From positions 13,910,011-13,974,010 of the forward strand of contig NC_088210.1 of NCBI RefSeq assembly GCF_037126465.1: a stretch of DNA of 64,000 nt, in the 5' to 3' direction. The stretch comes from Ornithodoros turicata. Its lineage: Eukaryota; Arthropoda; Arachnida; Ixodida; Argasidae. Each line of letters begins with the position of its first letter. The stretch's first letter is position 1. Below the pieces are notes generated by a model that worked only from the letters and a program-made list of their open reading frames with translations, was not told the DNA's origin and searched no databases. The translations under genes were made by a program, and so were the position numbers. Positions 14,001 to 22,313 of this stretch are shown here, one piece after another.

Positions 14001-15954
14001 GCGACTATACTACAAAATGATGTTGAAAAAGAGGAAAAAGAAAAACACTGCAAGAAGCCTCCCATATTTTGAGAAGACCTTGTGAGCTGACTTGAGAAGA
14101 CCTTGAGTACACTCTGAAAAATGAACTTCCCCTCATAGCACGCTCCTAGCCAACCATTATCTCGAATGATATCGTTATCTGCCCTGATTTGTTGAAAACG
14201 GGGGGCGTACGCCTTTTTTGTGACACTTATGCTGTTCATAATTGTCACAGAAAAGGCGTACGCCTTCCGTTTTCAACAAATCAGGGCAGATAACGATATC
14301 ATTCGAGATGATGGTTTGCTAGGAGCGTGCTGTGCGGTGAAGTTCATTTTTAAGAGCGTACTACAAAAAATGTTTTTTAGACGCTACATTAGCACAAAAT
14401 GCGATTCTCTGACTTGCACGAAAAACGTGTGTCTGTGCGAGTGATTTTACATAAGATCCCATTCCCTGTCCAGTCTGGTCCAGTCTGTTGTGGAACCAGT
14501 CATCTTCTTACCTTTTATCTTCAACATTCATCCATCCATCTATCCATTCATCGATCATCGACAGCATTTGATTCGATAATAATCGGCTCGTATCAGTGAT
14601 CAGAGGCGGGCATTTGTGGTTCCTGCTTGTTCTTGCTCACTCACTCAAGTTCACGGACTTCCCGCTTGCAGCGTTCTGTTTGTTCACTCATGCTCAACTC
14701 ACTCGCCACACTGAGCATGAGAGAGCATGAATGAGCATGCTCATGAGTTAGTTTTGCCAAGGAATGATATCGCCCACACCTTGATCTCGAAATGTAAAGG
14801 GTCCCTGCTTTGGACAATATGTATAGCGCTGTCGACTGATGAGCACATTCAATTCATGCATACGTCAATCACTTTCCGGGCGGGGCGGATAGTGTATCGT
14901 ATCGGTACGTATCGGTATCGTATGTATCGGTACATTCTTAGAAATGGATTTCACTGCATATAGTACGCAGCTAGCCAACCATCATATCGAATGATATCGT
15001 TATCTGCCCTGGGGGCTTAATCACTTGCACACGTTAGGAGCTAACGAGAGGCGGGGCACTCGTCGAGAAGTGCACGTGATAAAACACGTCTCCATGTGTA
15101 CCAAGCACCAGAAAAAAAAAGAAAAAAAGAAAGAGAAACAAAAGAGTGTGTGTGAGAACGAGCGAGTAGAAAAAGAGAAGACGAATTGATGTCTCTGGTC
15201 TATGTTTGACACTTTAAACAGAACCATACGAACAGAATTTCAACGCATATTGAAAATTTTCAATATTTCAACGCAACGGAGACGGAGCCCATTTTGTGCC
15301 ATTATGTACGGCAAAATGGCACAAAATAGACTCCGCCATCCGTTTTCAACAAATCAGGGGCGAGAACGTTGTCATTCGGGATGACGGTTGGCTAGAAGGG
15401 TGCTATGTGGTGAAGTTCATTTTTAGGAGTGTAGGGGTGGGTGGCCGCCCGTTCAGTGTGTCAAAGGTACTCGGGCCATGGCATCTCAGCGTAATGCATC
15501 GGGCGTTCTCCGCTGTTGCGAAAATTTTCCGGGACATTGGTGCAGACACAAAGTTTGGAAATTTTCGGTGTTCGTAGGTTTTTGCGGTTGAATGTGTTTA
15601 TGGCAACACTGTGCTCGTAATCGTTTTTGTCGGAATCGTCACACCATCATCATCATCGTCATCGTTTCAAGAGTTTTTCACCAACGTATAACTTGTGCAA
15701 GTGATGAGGAGTTGCTGGTCTCACACTACTGAAGCCGAAATCTCCATTTTATTTTTCCTTCAAATCAATCAATCAATCATGTTTTAAGAGTGTGGGGCCA
15801 GTGGGAGAATTTCGTAGCAAAGTAAGAGAAACCAGACATGGTAGGAACGCATCGTATTGCAAGCTGTAAAACTCTTTTCTCATTGATGACATGAGGCTCA
15901 AGTTTTTGGCGTCATCAGCATACCCCGGCTGCACAAAAAGTCATCCAAATACAC

Positions 15955-16003
<49 letters not shown>

Positions 16004-19000
16004 GTGACGATGATGATAACGTGGGACGTTTCACCGCTGCGGTATCCTACCCCGTCACACGTGAGTCATTAGGAGTGAGGAGGAAATGAAGTGGGAGCGA
16101 GCGAAGTACTTCATAGGACTAAAAAAAAGTGCCTCGAGTTCACAGTACAGTAAAAAAGAAGTGAGGAAAAAAGCAGAAAGAAACAAGCGCTTCGGAGCAA
16201 ACGGGTGGTCTTCAAGAACTTCCCAGATGGCGCGTATTCACACGGGGGACGTCCCTGCGGAATATTCTAATCGAATATCCAATCAAGGTAGATTTCTATG
16301 GTTTCTAGTGCTTATTAAGGCTAGTTGCTCGGTGTACTTCAGAAGATTCTCGAAGATTCTCGACTCGCATTTCGTACTTCGCTCAGTTTTGTGATCACTT
16401 ACAGAACAAAGATGCCTCAAACGACAATTCTAATGTCACGAAGCGCTACAAAAGTATATACAGTAAACCCTCGTTATAGCGAAGTCAACGAAACTGGGTT
16501 GAAATTCGATATAAGCGGCAGTTCGATATAAGTGGAAATCTCGCCAAAACAGTGACGGTACAGGCTGGGAAGCGCATGGATCACACACCGTTGCGGGAGT
16601 CTTTAAAACAGCATTCACACAAGGAAGGAAATCATTGTGGATGTGCACCTCGGAAGCCTTTAAACATGGCACGTTTCGACCGAGGCCCCATTAAAACGCC
16701 GAAGAAAACTATTTCGTCATAACAAGAGCTCCCTATATGTTTAAAATCGATATATTCAGGAATATTTCGTCTGCTTTGAGCCCTTCTATACCTTCTACGC
16801 GATTTTCCTGCAAGCCGCGGTTAGCCGAGAAAACTCGCTATTATACCAGATTCAACCGCAGGTGCAAGGTATAAACACGGGGACATACACACTTAAAAAT
16901 GAACTTCACCGCATAGCACGCTCCTAGCCAACCATCATCTCGAATGATGTCGTTATCTGCCCTGATTTGTTGAAAACGGGAGGCGTACGCCTTTTTTGTG
17001 ACAATTATGAACAGCATAAGTGTCACAAAATAGGCTCCGCCCCACGTTTTCAACAAATCAGGGACGAGAACGTTGTCATTCGGAATGTTGGTTGGCAAGG
17101 AGCGTGCTATGTGGTGAAACTCATTTTTAAGAGTGTAGCAGTTACGCCGTACACTCTTAAAAATGAACTTCACCGCATAGCACGCTCCTAGCCTAAATCA
17201 GGGCAGATAACGATATCATTCGAGATTATGGTTGGCTAGGAGCGTGCTATGCGGTGAAGTTCATTTTTAAGAGTGTACGTAACAGGTTCGTAAGAGGATC
17301 CTCCATGTTGTGCACGGTTGGAAAAACAAGAAGGGAGGCTGCGCCTTAAAAATAACGTCTGACTTTAAATAATATGACTGCGTTACGAAATAAACATTCG
17401 CAAAAGAAGCTCGCGTCGTGCTGTGCTGAGACAGACCGTCGAGCAAAAATTACACGCTGTCTTGTTAGATGCCCTTGAAGAGTGACGAGTTGCAGGCCCA
17501 AAACTTTTCCCTCGCCGATCTGACGCGTCCCATCCGCGCTATGCGGAAACTCCTGGAATCGTATATGTACTGCGTGTTGTGACATCGTACCTGTTCCGTA
17601 CTTCGAGACGTCACGCTGGTGGTAGAACTTTACCCCTTCGCTGAGACATTGTACGTTATACTTCTAATTAAACATTTTAGCACAGCGCCGCGCACAGTAG
17701 TGTATAATTAGGGCCTGACTTTTTAGGGTTAAACCCGTATCCGCCCGATATTTACCCCCCGAACGAAATCTGTAAAATTCGGGTTTAACCCGAATCTACC
17801 CGAAAACATCCGGGTCGCGTGGCACACTCATAAGCGTGCATTAAAATTAAGTTTGATAACATTGCTAAACATTAGTTCCGTGTTAAGACAAAGTTTTATT
17901 AAACAAAAAAAAAATCACCCGAATACACCCGAATTCCTGATGACAGAATATGCCGTAACGGGATTTAACCCGAATACACCCAAATTTTCGAATGAAAAAT
18001 ATCACCCGATATTTACCCCCCGAATTTGGCCAAAAATAAAACCCGAAAAAGTCAGGCGCTATGTATAATGCAGCGCGATGACGATGACGACGTCTCACTA
18101 TCGAATTCGTACAGAATCGAAAACAGAACTTCACCACATAGCACGCTTCTAGCCAACCATCATACCGAATGATATCATTCTGCGCATTGATTTGTTGAAA
18201 ATGGGAGGAGGCGCCTATCTGGGACAGATTAACTTGTCCTAGGGACAAGATAATCTGTCCCAGATAGGCGCCTCCCCCCTGTTTTGAACAAATCATGACA
18301 CAGAATGATATCATTCGGTATGATGGTTGGCTACACTCTTAAAAATGAACTTCACCGCATAGCACGATCCTAGCCAACCACTATCTCGAATGATGTCGTT
18401 ATCTGCCCTGATTTGTTGAAAACGGGAGGCGTACGCCTTTTTTTGTGACAATTATGAACAGCATAAGTGTCACAAAAAAGGCGTACGCCTCCCGTTTTCA
18501 ACAAATCCGGGCATATAACAATATCATTCGAGATAATGGTTGGCTAGGAGCGTGCTATGCGGTGAAACTCAGTTTTAAGAGTGTAGGAGCGTGCTATGTG
18601 GTGAAGTTCTGTTTTAACAGTGTAGGGTATAAAACAAGTTAACACTCCATTCTCTTTCGCAAACGTTAATTGGTGAAGTGGTGAATGTTTCAGTGACAAC
18701 AACTCCGTTTAGTGAGGCAGAGCTACACCTTAAATCAAGTTAAGGGACCGTTTATCTCGGTTCAAACGTTAATCGGCGTTGTTATAGAACCGGGCCGGTC
18801 CCTCGTTTATATAGGTCAAGTAGCTTTCTTCTTCTTCTTCTTCTTGCCATCCTTCTCCTCCTGATATTTCCGAATTGATATATTTTGACTGCAGTGCGCT
18901 GTTGACGTTTTAGGACCGGAATGCATTCTTCTGGTCCACCTGTTCATCTCACGTGTTACACCGGTTAATTTTGTCGAAAAGACGTCTATAGCATTAACGG

Positions 19001-20403
19001 TATAGCCCTCATATGTACATCTTTGCATATTGGATTGGCACGAATCGACGGGACAAAAGAGACGAACGGTAGGACAAAAGGCGCTATTCTACCAACTGAA
19101 ATTTTATTGCGCGCACATAATGTTTTTAAAACACCGTGTGATTCAGGAAGCGAGGGCGACCGGTTGTGTATCTGGCCACCTCGCAATGGGATAGTGATAA
19201 TGAGGGGGAGCCCCGGCTTTTCAAATGTGCGCGTCCTCTATACGAGCCCTCGTGTGATCTGTTGCGAAACAACCCTGTGGCTTCTCCAAACAAGGGGTTG
19301 CAGTCGCTATCTTTGCAGCGCGCAGGCGGGTGAGATATGCTATCAGTGCCCGGTGACCTTTCATGTTCCCGCAGTCGCACGTTAACGCACCCTATGTATA
19401 AAATAAAAAACAAAATGAAAAAGTGATAATGATAAAAAATACAGCACTAATAAATAGCAATACAAGGATTGACTGATTGATTGATTTTTAAAAGAAAAAA
19501 AATTGAGATGTTAGTCTCGAGCCACTCGGGACTGCCTACACCCAATGCGTAGATATATTCCAAATTATTATTACTGTTATTATTATGCGATAGCAACCCG
19601 CGTTTTGATTCGAGTTCGACAAACACCGAATGTCTACTCCTCTCCAGTTTTACTTGTAAAACTGTTCTTCGTTCATTTCATTAAATTCCTTCTGCCATTC
19701 GCTATACCAAGTCGTTTGCGGACACTATACTGTGAGCACATTGTGAGGTATATTAAGTATGTGCTGCAATAAATTCGCAGTTGGAATGGAGCACATTAGA
19801 TTTGCAAAAACCGACGTTTCCGCTACATTAAACAAACCAGCTACTACACTCTTAAAAATGAACTTCACCGCATAGCACGCTCCTAGCCAACCATAATCTC
19901 GAATGATATCGTTATCTGCCCTGATTAGTTGAAAACGAGGGCGTACGCCTTTTTTGTGACACTTATGCTGTTCATAATTGTCACAAAAAAGGCGTACGCC
20001 TCCCGTTTTCAACAAATCATGGCACATAACGATATCATTCGAGATAATGGTTGGCTAGGAGCGTGCTATGCGGTGAAGTTCATTTTTAAAAGTGTAGGAC
20101 AAATGCTAAAAAAGTTCCGTACGTACCTCCTCCATTGCGATAGCAAATGTAGGGAAACCTCCATACGTTCCCGAGGTCGACCGCGAACCCAATGACCGCC
20201 AGAAGAAACTCTATCTTCTTGTCCCACTTTTCTCGGCCGTCATCCGTGAGCAGACCCGGTTGCACCATCGGTGCCACAGATGCCACGAGGGTAAGCGCCG
20301 CGGGCGCGTGACCCGCCGGTGGGGCTTCCGCCGACGGAGACCGTGCGGCCGGAGTACCCACGGGGGCGCTCGGGGACACCGCTTTCACTTCTCCCTGCTC
20401 CAT
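1809..20403 (-). CDS. SERT: Serotonin transporter (SLC6 family), 5' part of gene, runs off left edge
   Basis: Sodium/chloride-coupled plasma-membrane transporter that recovers serotonin. Three coding exons are placed: 20127-20403, 4547-4681 and 1809-2022. Splice phases agree at both junctions (G|GA each time), giving about 208 residues from the start through TM1, TM2, TM3 and into extracellular loop 2. TM1 carries [15 protein letters not shown] with the amine-binding Asp. TM3 has the YYNT motif, and loop 2 has LPWTRC followed by WNTPQC, holding the two disulfide cysteines, plus an NSS glycosylation sequon. [12 protein letters not shown] and SPAQEYFE fit arthropod SERT better than the dopamine transporters. 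Start choice: ATG at 20403 has A at -3 and G at +4; the frame stays open further up but meets a stop before any other ATG. The first coding intron is 15.4 kb and full of fold-back elements. The remaining exons must lie left of base 1. Family assignment is firm; SERT versus a close monoamine paralogue is likely but not proven. Confidence 0.93.
2296..2545. mobile_element. TA fold-back MITE copy
   Basis: Two arms of about 115 bp around a short loop; CGTACGCC core in both arms; right end reads TCTTTAAGAGTCTA. Preceded by a G homopolymer at 2103-2118. Confidence 0.8.
2548..2752. mobile_element. Fold-back MITE, ACGGCAAAC-ended subfamily
   Basis: Left end ACGGCAAACTTGA matches the element at 37258-37520. 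The core has the usual AACAGGAGGCGTACGCC and its inverse. The right end is lost. Confidence 0.6.
2811..3100. mobile_element. Composite MITE (family E), inverted relative to 20573-21173
   Basis: Ends TCTAAGAAAAAAAGTGTGG and CTTCTTTTTTTAGAGTGAG. Contains an internal B-type half element (GCGTACGCC, ATTTGGATATG). It lacks the A-type insertion found in the 20.6-kb relative. Confidence 0.65.
3441..3550 (+). mobile_element. Left-arm fragment of TA fold-back MITE
   Basis: Shows ATGACATCGTTGTCTCTCCT, TTGTTGAAAAACGGGA and GCCTTTTTGTAACAC, the left-arm order, without the matching right arm. Confidence 0.55.
3600..3735 (-). mobile_element. SINE body fragment with (GGT)n tail
   Basis: A (GGT)n run at 3600-3640, then a sequence that is the inverse of 3930-4073, including GTGCGTCCTGGGCCGACTTC. 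Likely the 3' body of a tRNA-derived SINE. Confidence 0.6.
3765..3930. mobile_element. TA fold-back MITE, degenerate copy
   Basis: AATGGGAGGCGTACGCCC and the inverse AAGGCGTACACCCC flank a short centre; both termini are lost. Confidence 0.55.
3931..4073 (+). mobile_element. SINE body fragment
   Basis: GTCGGCACAGTTCCCTTAGA followed by GTCGGCCCAGGACGCACATT and a (CAC)n tail. The same body is joined to a tRNA-like head at 45447-45600. Other pieces: 11606-11710, 23770-23850, 53890-53995. Confidence 0.65.
4125..4373. mobile_element. TA fold-back MITE, full copy
   Basis: CACTCTTAAAAATGAACTTC at the left, TTTTTAAGAGTG at the right, flanked by TA at 4123-4124 and 4374-4375. The arms are inverted copies over nearly the whole 249 bp. 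It sits in SERT intron 2, 173 bp from exon 2. Confidence 0.9.
4547..4681 (-). CDS. SERT: SERT coding exon 2
   Basis: Encodes [20 protein letters not shown] and then [13 protein letters not shown] and [10 protein letters not shown] (TM2 and the first intracellular loop). 135 bp, acceptor ttccag, donor GTAAGA, split codon G|GA at both ends. Confidence 0.95.
4682..6167. other. SERT intron 1, no gene seen
   Basis: Non-coding. 5195-5310 holds imperfect inverted GTCGTCTGC repeats and 5100-5870 is CpG-rich. Overlapping open frames of up to 119 codons on both strands have no recognisable domain. Confidence 0.4.
6168..6698. mobile_element. MITE with CACTCTAAGAAAAAAAGGAG ends (family G)
   Basis: Left end CACTCTAAGAAAAAAAGGAG; right end CTCCTTTTTTCTTAGAGT. 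The interior has several GGAGTA/TACTCC blocks. Ends resemble the family E elements. Confidence 0.65.
6699..8040. other. SERT intron 1, no gene seen
   Basis: Nothing coding recognised. A small hairpin lies at about 7127-7170 (AGCCTCCTATA with its inverse). Confidence 0.4.
8041..8340 (+). mobile_element. Family J transposon remnant, copy 1
   Basis: Begins AATAGACATCTCCCTG and ends GGTAGAGGTCCTGTT, inverted termini. The same ~300-bp sequence recurs at 11251-11548 (+), 31660-31955 (-) and 41158-41420 (-). A shared open frame reads through it but looks incidental. Confidence 0.7.
8400..8560 (-). mobile_element. tRNA-derived SINE fragment
   Basis: On the minus strand it contains a B-box-like GGGTTCGAATCCTGGCACC followed by GGCTGTGCTGTCTAAG, as in the SINE at 26497-26660. 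The A box is unclear. Confidence 0.5.
8907..9154. mobile_element. TA fold-back MITE, full copy
   Basis: CACTCTTAAAAATGAACTTC to TTTTTAAGAGTG, TA on the left side, TG on the right. Core AGGCTTACGCC against GGCGTACGCC shows one arm mutation. Confidence 0.88.
9155..11250. other. SERT intron 1, no gene seen
   Basis: 9160-9260 is a retroposon-like tail (CAACAACAACAAC and ACCCTACCCCATT). 9427-9442 is poly-G. 10801-10824 is (ATC)n. 11030-11170 is a GTAACT-rich repeat of a kind also at 31990-32225. Confidence 0.45.
11251..11548 (+). mobile_element. Family J transposon remnant, copy 2
   Basis: Termini AATAGACCTCTCCCTG and GGTAGAGGTTTATT are inverted copies of each other over about 14 bp. Confidence 0.75.
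11606..11710 (+). mobile_element. SINE body fragment
   Basis: GTCGGCCCAGGACGCACATT followed by GGCCGACAACGGCAAGCCC and a (CAC)n tail. Confidence 0.6.
12158..12230 (-). mobile_element. Family J terminal fragment
   Basis: AATAGACCTCTACCAAAG, then GACGTTGGTAGACATAGCGA, matching the start of the minus-oriented copy at 31660. Confidence 0.5.
12334..12571. mobile_element. TA fold-back MITE, AGGAGCCTATTTTG core subtype
   Basis: Outer arms as in the main family, but the core of both arms is GGAGGAGCCTATTTTGTG and its inverse, with GACAACGTTCTCG in place of GATATCGTTATC. The same subtype is at 37525-37762. Confidence 0.88.
13566..13742. mobile_element. Short mariner-type MITE
   Basis: TA|CAGTCAAACTCCTTTA at the left and TAAAGGAGTTTGACTG|TA at the right, 177 bp, with an internal direct repeat of GGTATTTTCGTTAAAAAGG. 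Confidence 0.75.
14110..14358. mobile_element. TA fold-back MITE, full copy
   Basis: CACTCTGAAAAATGAACTTC to TTTTTAAGAGCG, TA on both sides. Core GGCGTACGCC in both arms. Confidence 0.88.
14932..15012 (+). mobile_element. Left arm only of TA fold-back MITE
   Basis: ATTCTTAGAAATGGATTTCA through GATATCGTTATCTGCCCT, then unrelated sequence. Preceded by a GTATCGGTA repeat. Confidence 0.65.
15276..15432 (+). mobile_element. Right part of a fold-back MITE, GGAGCCCATTTTG subtype
   Basis: GGAGCCCATTTTGTGCC and its inverse, then AACAAATCAGGGGCGAGAAC to TTTTTAGGAGTG. The left end is missing. Confidence 0.65.
15460..15785 (+). mobile_element. Retroposon 3' end, family Q copy 1
   Basis: Shares GGGCGTTCTCCGC, CGGGACATTG, CTCACACTA and AAATCTCCATTTTATTTTT with 24800-25140 and ends in a simple (AATC)n run, as expected for a LINE or SINE tail. 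Confidence 0.6.
15955..16003. repeat. (GAT)n microsatellite
   Basis: About 16 uninterrupted GAT units, followed by an interrupted run. Confidence 0.9.
16888..17135. mobile_element. TA fold-back MITE, chimera of two subtypes
   Basis: The left arm is the GGCGTACGCC/GTCGTTATC type. The right arm is the AGGCTCCGCC / GAGAACGTTGTCATTCG type. The centre loop (AATTATGAACAGCATAAGTG) is of the first type. Confidence 0.85.
17152..17275. mobile_element. TA fold-back MITE with internal deletion
   Basis: Left terminal 44 bp (to CTCCTAGCC) joined to TAAATCAGGGCAGATAACG of the right arm. TA on both sides. It sits 16 bp from the previous copy. Confidence 0.85.
17712..18060. mobile_element. MITE with GCCTGACTTTTT ends
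   Basis: GGGCCTGACTTTTTAGGGTT at the left, AACCCGAAAAAGTCAGGCGC at the right, with internal AACCCGAA / CGATATTTACCCCCCGAA repeats. Confidence 0.6.
18111..18622. mobile_element. Fold-back MITE, GGCGCCTATCTGGG subtype, split by another MITE
   Basis: Both arms carry GGAGGCGCCTATCTGGGACA. The right arm is interrupted at GGTTGGC|TA by the 250-bp element at 18334-18583 and resumes as TAGGAGCGTGCTATGTGG, ending TTTTAACAGTG. Confidence 0.88.
18334..18583. mobile_element. TA fold-back MITE nested in another MITE
   Basis: CACTCTTAAAAATGAACTTC to AGTTTTAAGAGTG with TA on both sides. Removing it and one TA restores the host sequence GGTTGGCTAGGAGCGTGC. Confidence 0.93.
18623..19846. other. SERT intron 1, no gene seen
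   Basis: A (TTC)n run at 18827-18845 and AT-rich sequence after 19390; otherwise unremarkable. Confidence 0.4.
19847..20094. mobile_element. TA fold-back MITE next to SERT exon 1
   Basis: CACTCTTAAAAATGAACTTC to TTTTTAAAAGTG, TA on both sides. Ends 32 bp from the exon 1 donor site, so the start of intron 1 is almost directly a hairpin. Confidence 0.9.
20127..20403 (-). CDS. SERT: SERT coding exon 1
   Basis: Start codon, a Pro/Ala/Ser-rich cytosolic N-terminus of about 60 residues, then [20 protein letters not shown] and the TM1 signature ending in CYRNGGG. Donor is GTACGT at 20126. The N-terminal tail is poorly conserved in the family. I cannot place an upstream untranslated exon. Confidence 0.93.
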
Positions 20404-20572
20404 GCTAACTGGAGGGGACACGGCGCTCCCGGTGAGGCCACTGTTTTCCCCCTTTCCCTTCCTCCCGGGGCCGCTCCGGGATCCCCGGAGGACTCTCACG
20501 TCTCAGAGGCGTATACCGATTTGGTAGTCTTGGGGGGGAAACTAGGTTACAAGCAACTTCTAACTGTAACTA

Positions 20573-21173
20573 CACTCCAAGGAAAAAAAGGGTGCGAAAT
20601 GGTGGTCACTTCTATAGTTACCGCCTACGCTCTTAAAAATGAACTTCGCCGCATAGCACGCTCCGAGCAATCATCATCTCGAATGATATCGTTGTCTGCC
20701 CTGATTTGTTGAAAACGGAAGGTGTGCGCCTCTTTTTGTGACAATTATGAACAGCATAAGTGTCACAAAAAAGGCCTCCCGTTTTCAACGATATCATTCG
20801 ATAACGATGCAGATAACGATTCGATGCAGATTCGATGCAGATAACGATATCATTCGAGATGATGGTTGGCTAGGCGCGTGCGATGCGGTGAAGTTCATTT
20901 TTAAGAGTGTAGGTCAACATTGCGTCTGATAAAGGGTGTAAAAGGGTGCTAAAAGCAATTATCACACGTATACCCAAATTGCTACAAAAAGGCGTACGCC
21001 CCCTCGCTTAGCGGTAACCCTATCATTCGTGGTAACGGCTGGCGGACAACGTGCTATGCGGTGAAGTTCTGTTTTCAGAGTGAGGTAGCAGGTATGGAAC
21101 CTTTGCACAACATATGCCACAACGATTGCTTCCTAAAAGTTGTAACTATACTCCACCCTTTCTTCTAAGAGTG
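20573..21173. mobile_element. Composite MITE (family E) carrying a nested A-type and B-type element
   Basis: Ends CACTCCAAGGAAAAAAAGGG and CCCTTTCTTCTAAGAGTG with TA on both sides. An A-type MITE is inserted at 20628-20909 and a B-type right arm lies at about 20960-21085. Confidence 0.7.
20628..20909. mobile_element. TA fold-back MITE nested in family E element
   Basis: CGCTCTTAAAAATGAACTTC to TTTTTAAGAGTG, TA on both sides. The right arm carries a short local rearrangement repeating CGATATCATTCG and GATGCAGATAACGAT. Confidence 0.8.
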
Positions 21174-21313
21174 TAGTTATTTTATTGTATCGGTAACTGT
21201 AGTTACAGCTATGGAACAACACTTTGCACTTAGCATATAGCAGTGTTGAATTTAGAAATAAAGAAAAATCTTCCCGGGAACAGCACCGCACCGCAGTTAG
21301 CGTTGAATTAGTA

Positions 21314-21801
21314 CACTGTTAAAACAGCACTTCACCGCATAGCACGCTCCCAGCCAACCATCATTCCGAATGATATCATTCTGTGCATTGATTTGTTGAA
21401 AATGAGAGGAGGCGCCTATCTGGGACAGATTATCTTGTCCCAGATAGGCGCCTCCCCCCTGTTTTGAACAAATCATGACACAGAATGATATCATTTGGTA
21501 CACTCTTAAAAATGAACTTCACCGCATAGCACGCCCCTAGCCAACCATTATCTCGAATGATATCGTTATCTGCCCTGATTTGTTGAAAACGGGGGGCGTA
21601 CGCCATTTCTGTGACACTGATGCTGTTCATAATTGTCACAGAAAAGGCGTACGCCCCCTGTTTTCAACAAACCAGGGCAGATAACGATATCATTCGAGAT
21701 AATGGTTGGCTAGGAGCGTGCTGTGCTGTGAAGTTCATTTCTAAGAGTGTATGATGGTTGGTTAAGAGCGTGCTATGTGGTGAAGTTCTGTTTTGACAGT
21801 G
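21314..21801. mobile_element. Fold-back MITE, GGCGCCTATCTGGG subtype, split by another MITE
   Basis: CACTGTTAAAACAGCACTTC at the left, TTTTGACAGTG at the right. Interrupted by 21501-21749. Without the insert it is about 237 bp. Confidence 0.9.
21501..21749. mobile_element. TA fold-back MITE nested in another MITE
   Basis: CACTCTTAAAAATGAACTTC to TTTCTAAGAGTG. Removing it restores CATTTGGTATGATGGTTGG, which matches the uninterrupted site CATTCGGTATGATGGTTGG at 18313. Confidence 0.94.
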
Positions 21802-21908
21802 TATTGGTGCGCTGCTCCTATACCGGGTGTCTCAGTTAAATCCCGGGGCTAAATAATTCGCGAACGGCGCCGGTTCACCAATCGAATACCTTTCTTTTTT
21901 TACATGTA

Positions 21909-22152
21909 CACTCTTAAAAATGAACTTTACCGCATAGCATGCTCCTAGCCAATCATCATCCAGAAAGGTTATCTGCCCTGATTTGTTGAAACCGGGAGGC
22001 GTACGCCATTTTTGTGACACTTATGCTGTTCATAATTGTCACAAAAAAGGCGTACGCCTCCCGTTTTCAACAAATCAGTGCAGATAACGATATCATTCGA
22101 GACAATGGTTGGCTAGGAGCGTGCTATGCGGTGAAGTTCATTTTTAAGAGTG
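21909..22152. mobile_element. TA fold-back MITE, full copy
   Basis: CACTCTTAAAAATGAACTTT to TTTTTAAGAGTG, TA on both sides. The left arm lost part of the GATATCGTTATC block. Confidence 0.88.
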
Positions 22153-22313
22153 TATCTGCCTGATATACCGCCTACACCCTGCGCACCGTGTGAATGAGTG
22201 GGAGGCGGTCATTATTTAAACAAAAATTGAAACGAGTTTCGTGAAAAAACAAACAAAGAAACATAACTTCTAAAACAGGGCGCCGTCGGCATTAATATGG
22301 GCACTACCCCTTT

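Noticed and set aside
20404..20499. Longer SERT N-terminus from the open frame above the chosen ATG
   Set aside because: The extra 32 codons have no ATG start (only GTG) and a stop lies just upstream; ATG at 20403 has a good Kozak context.
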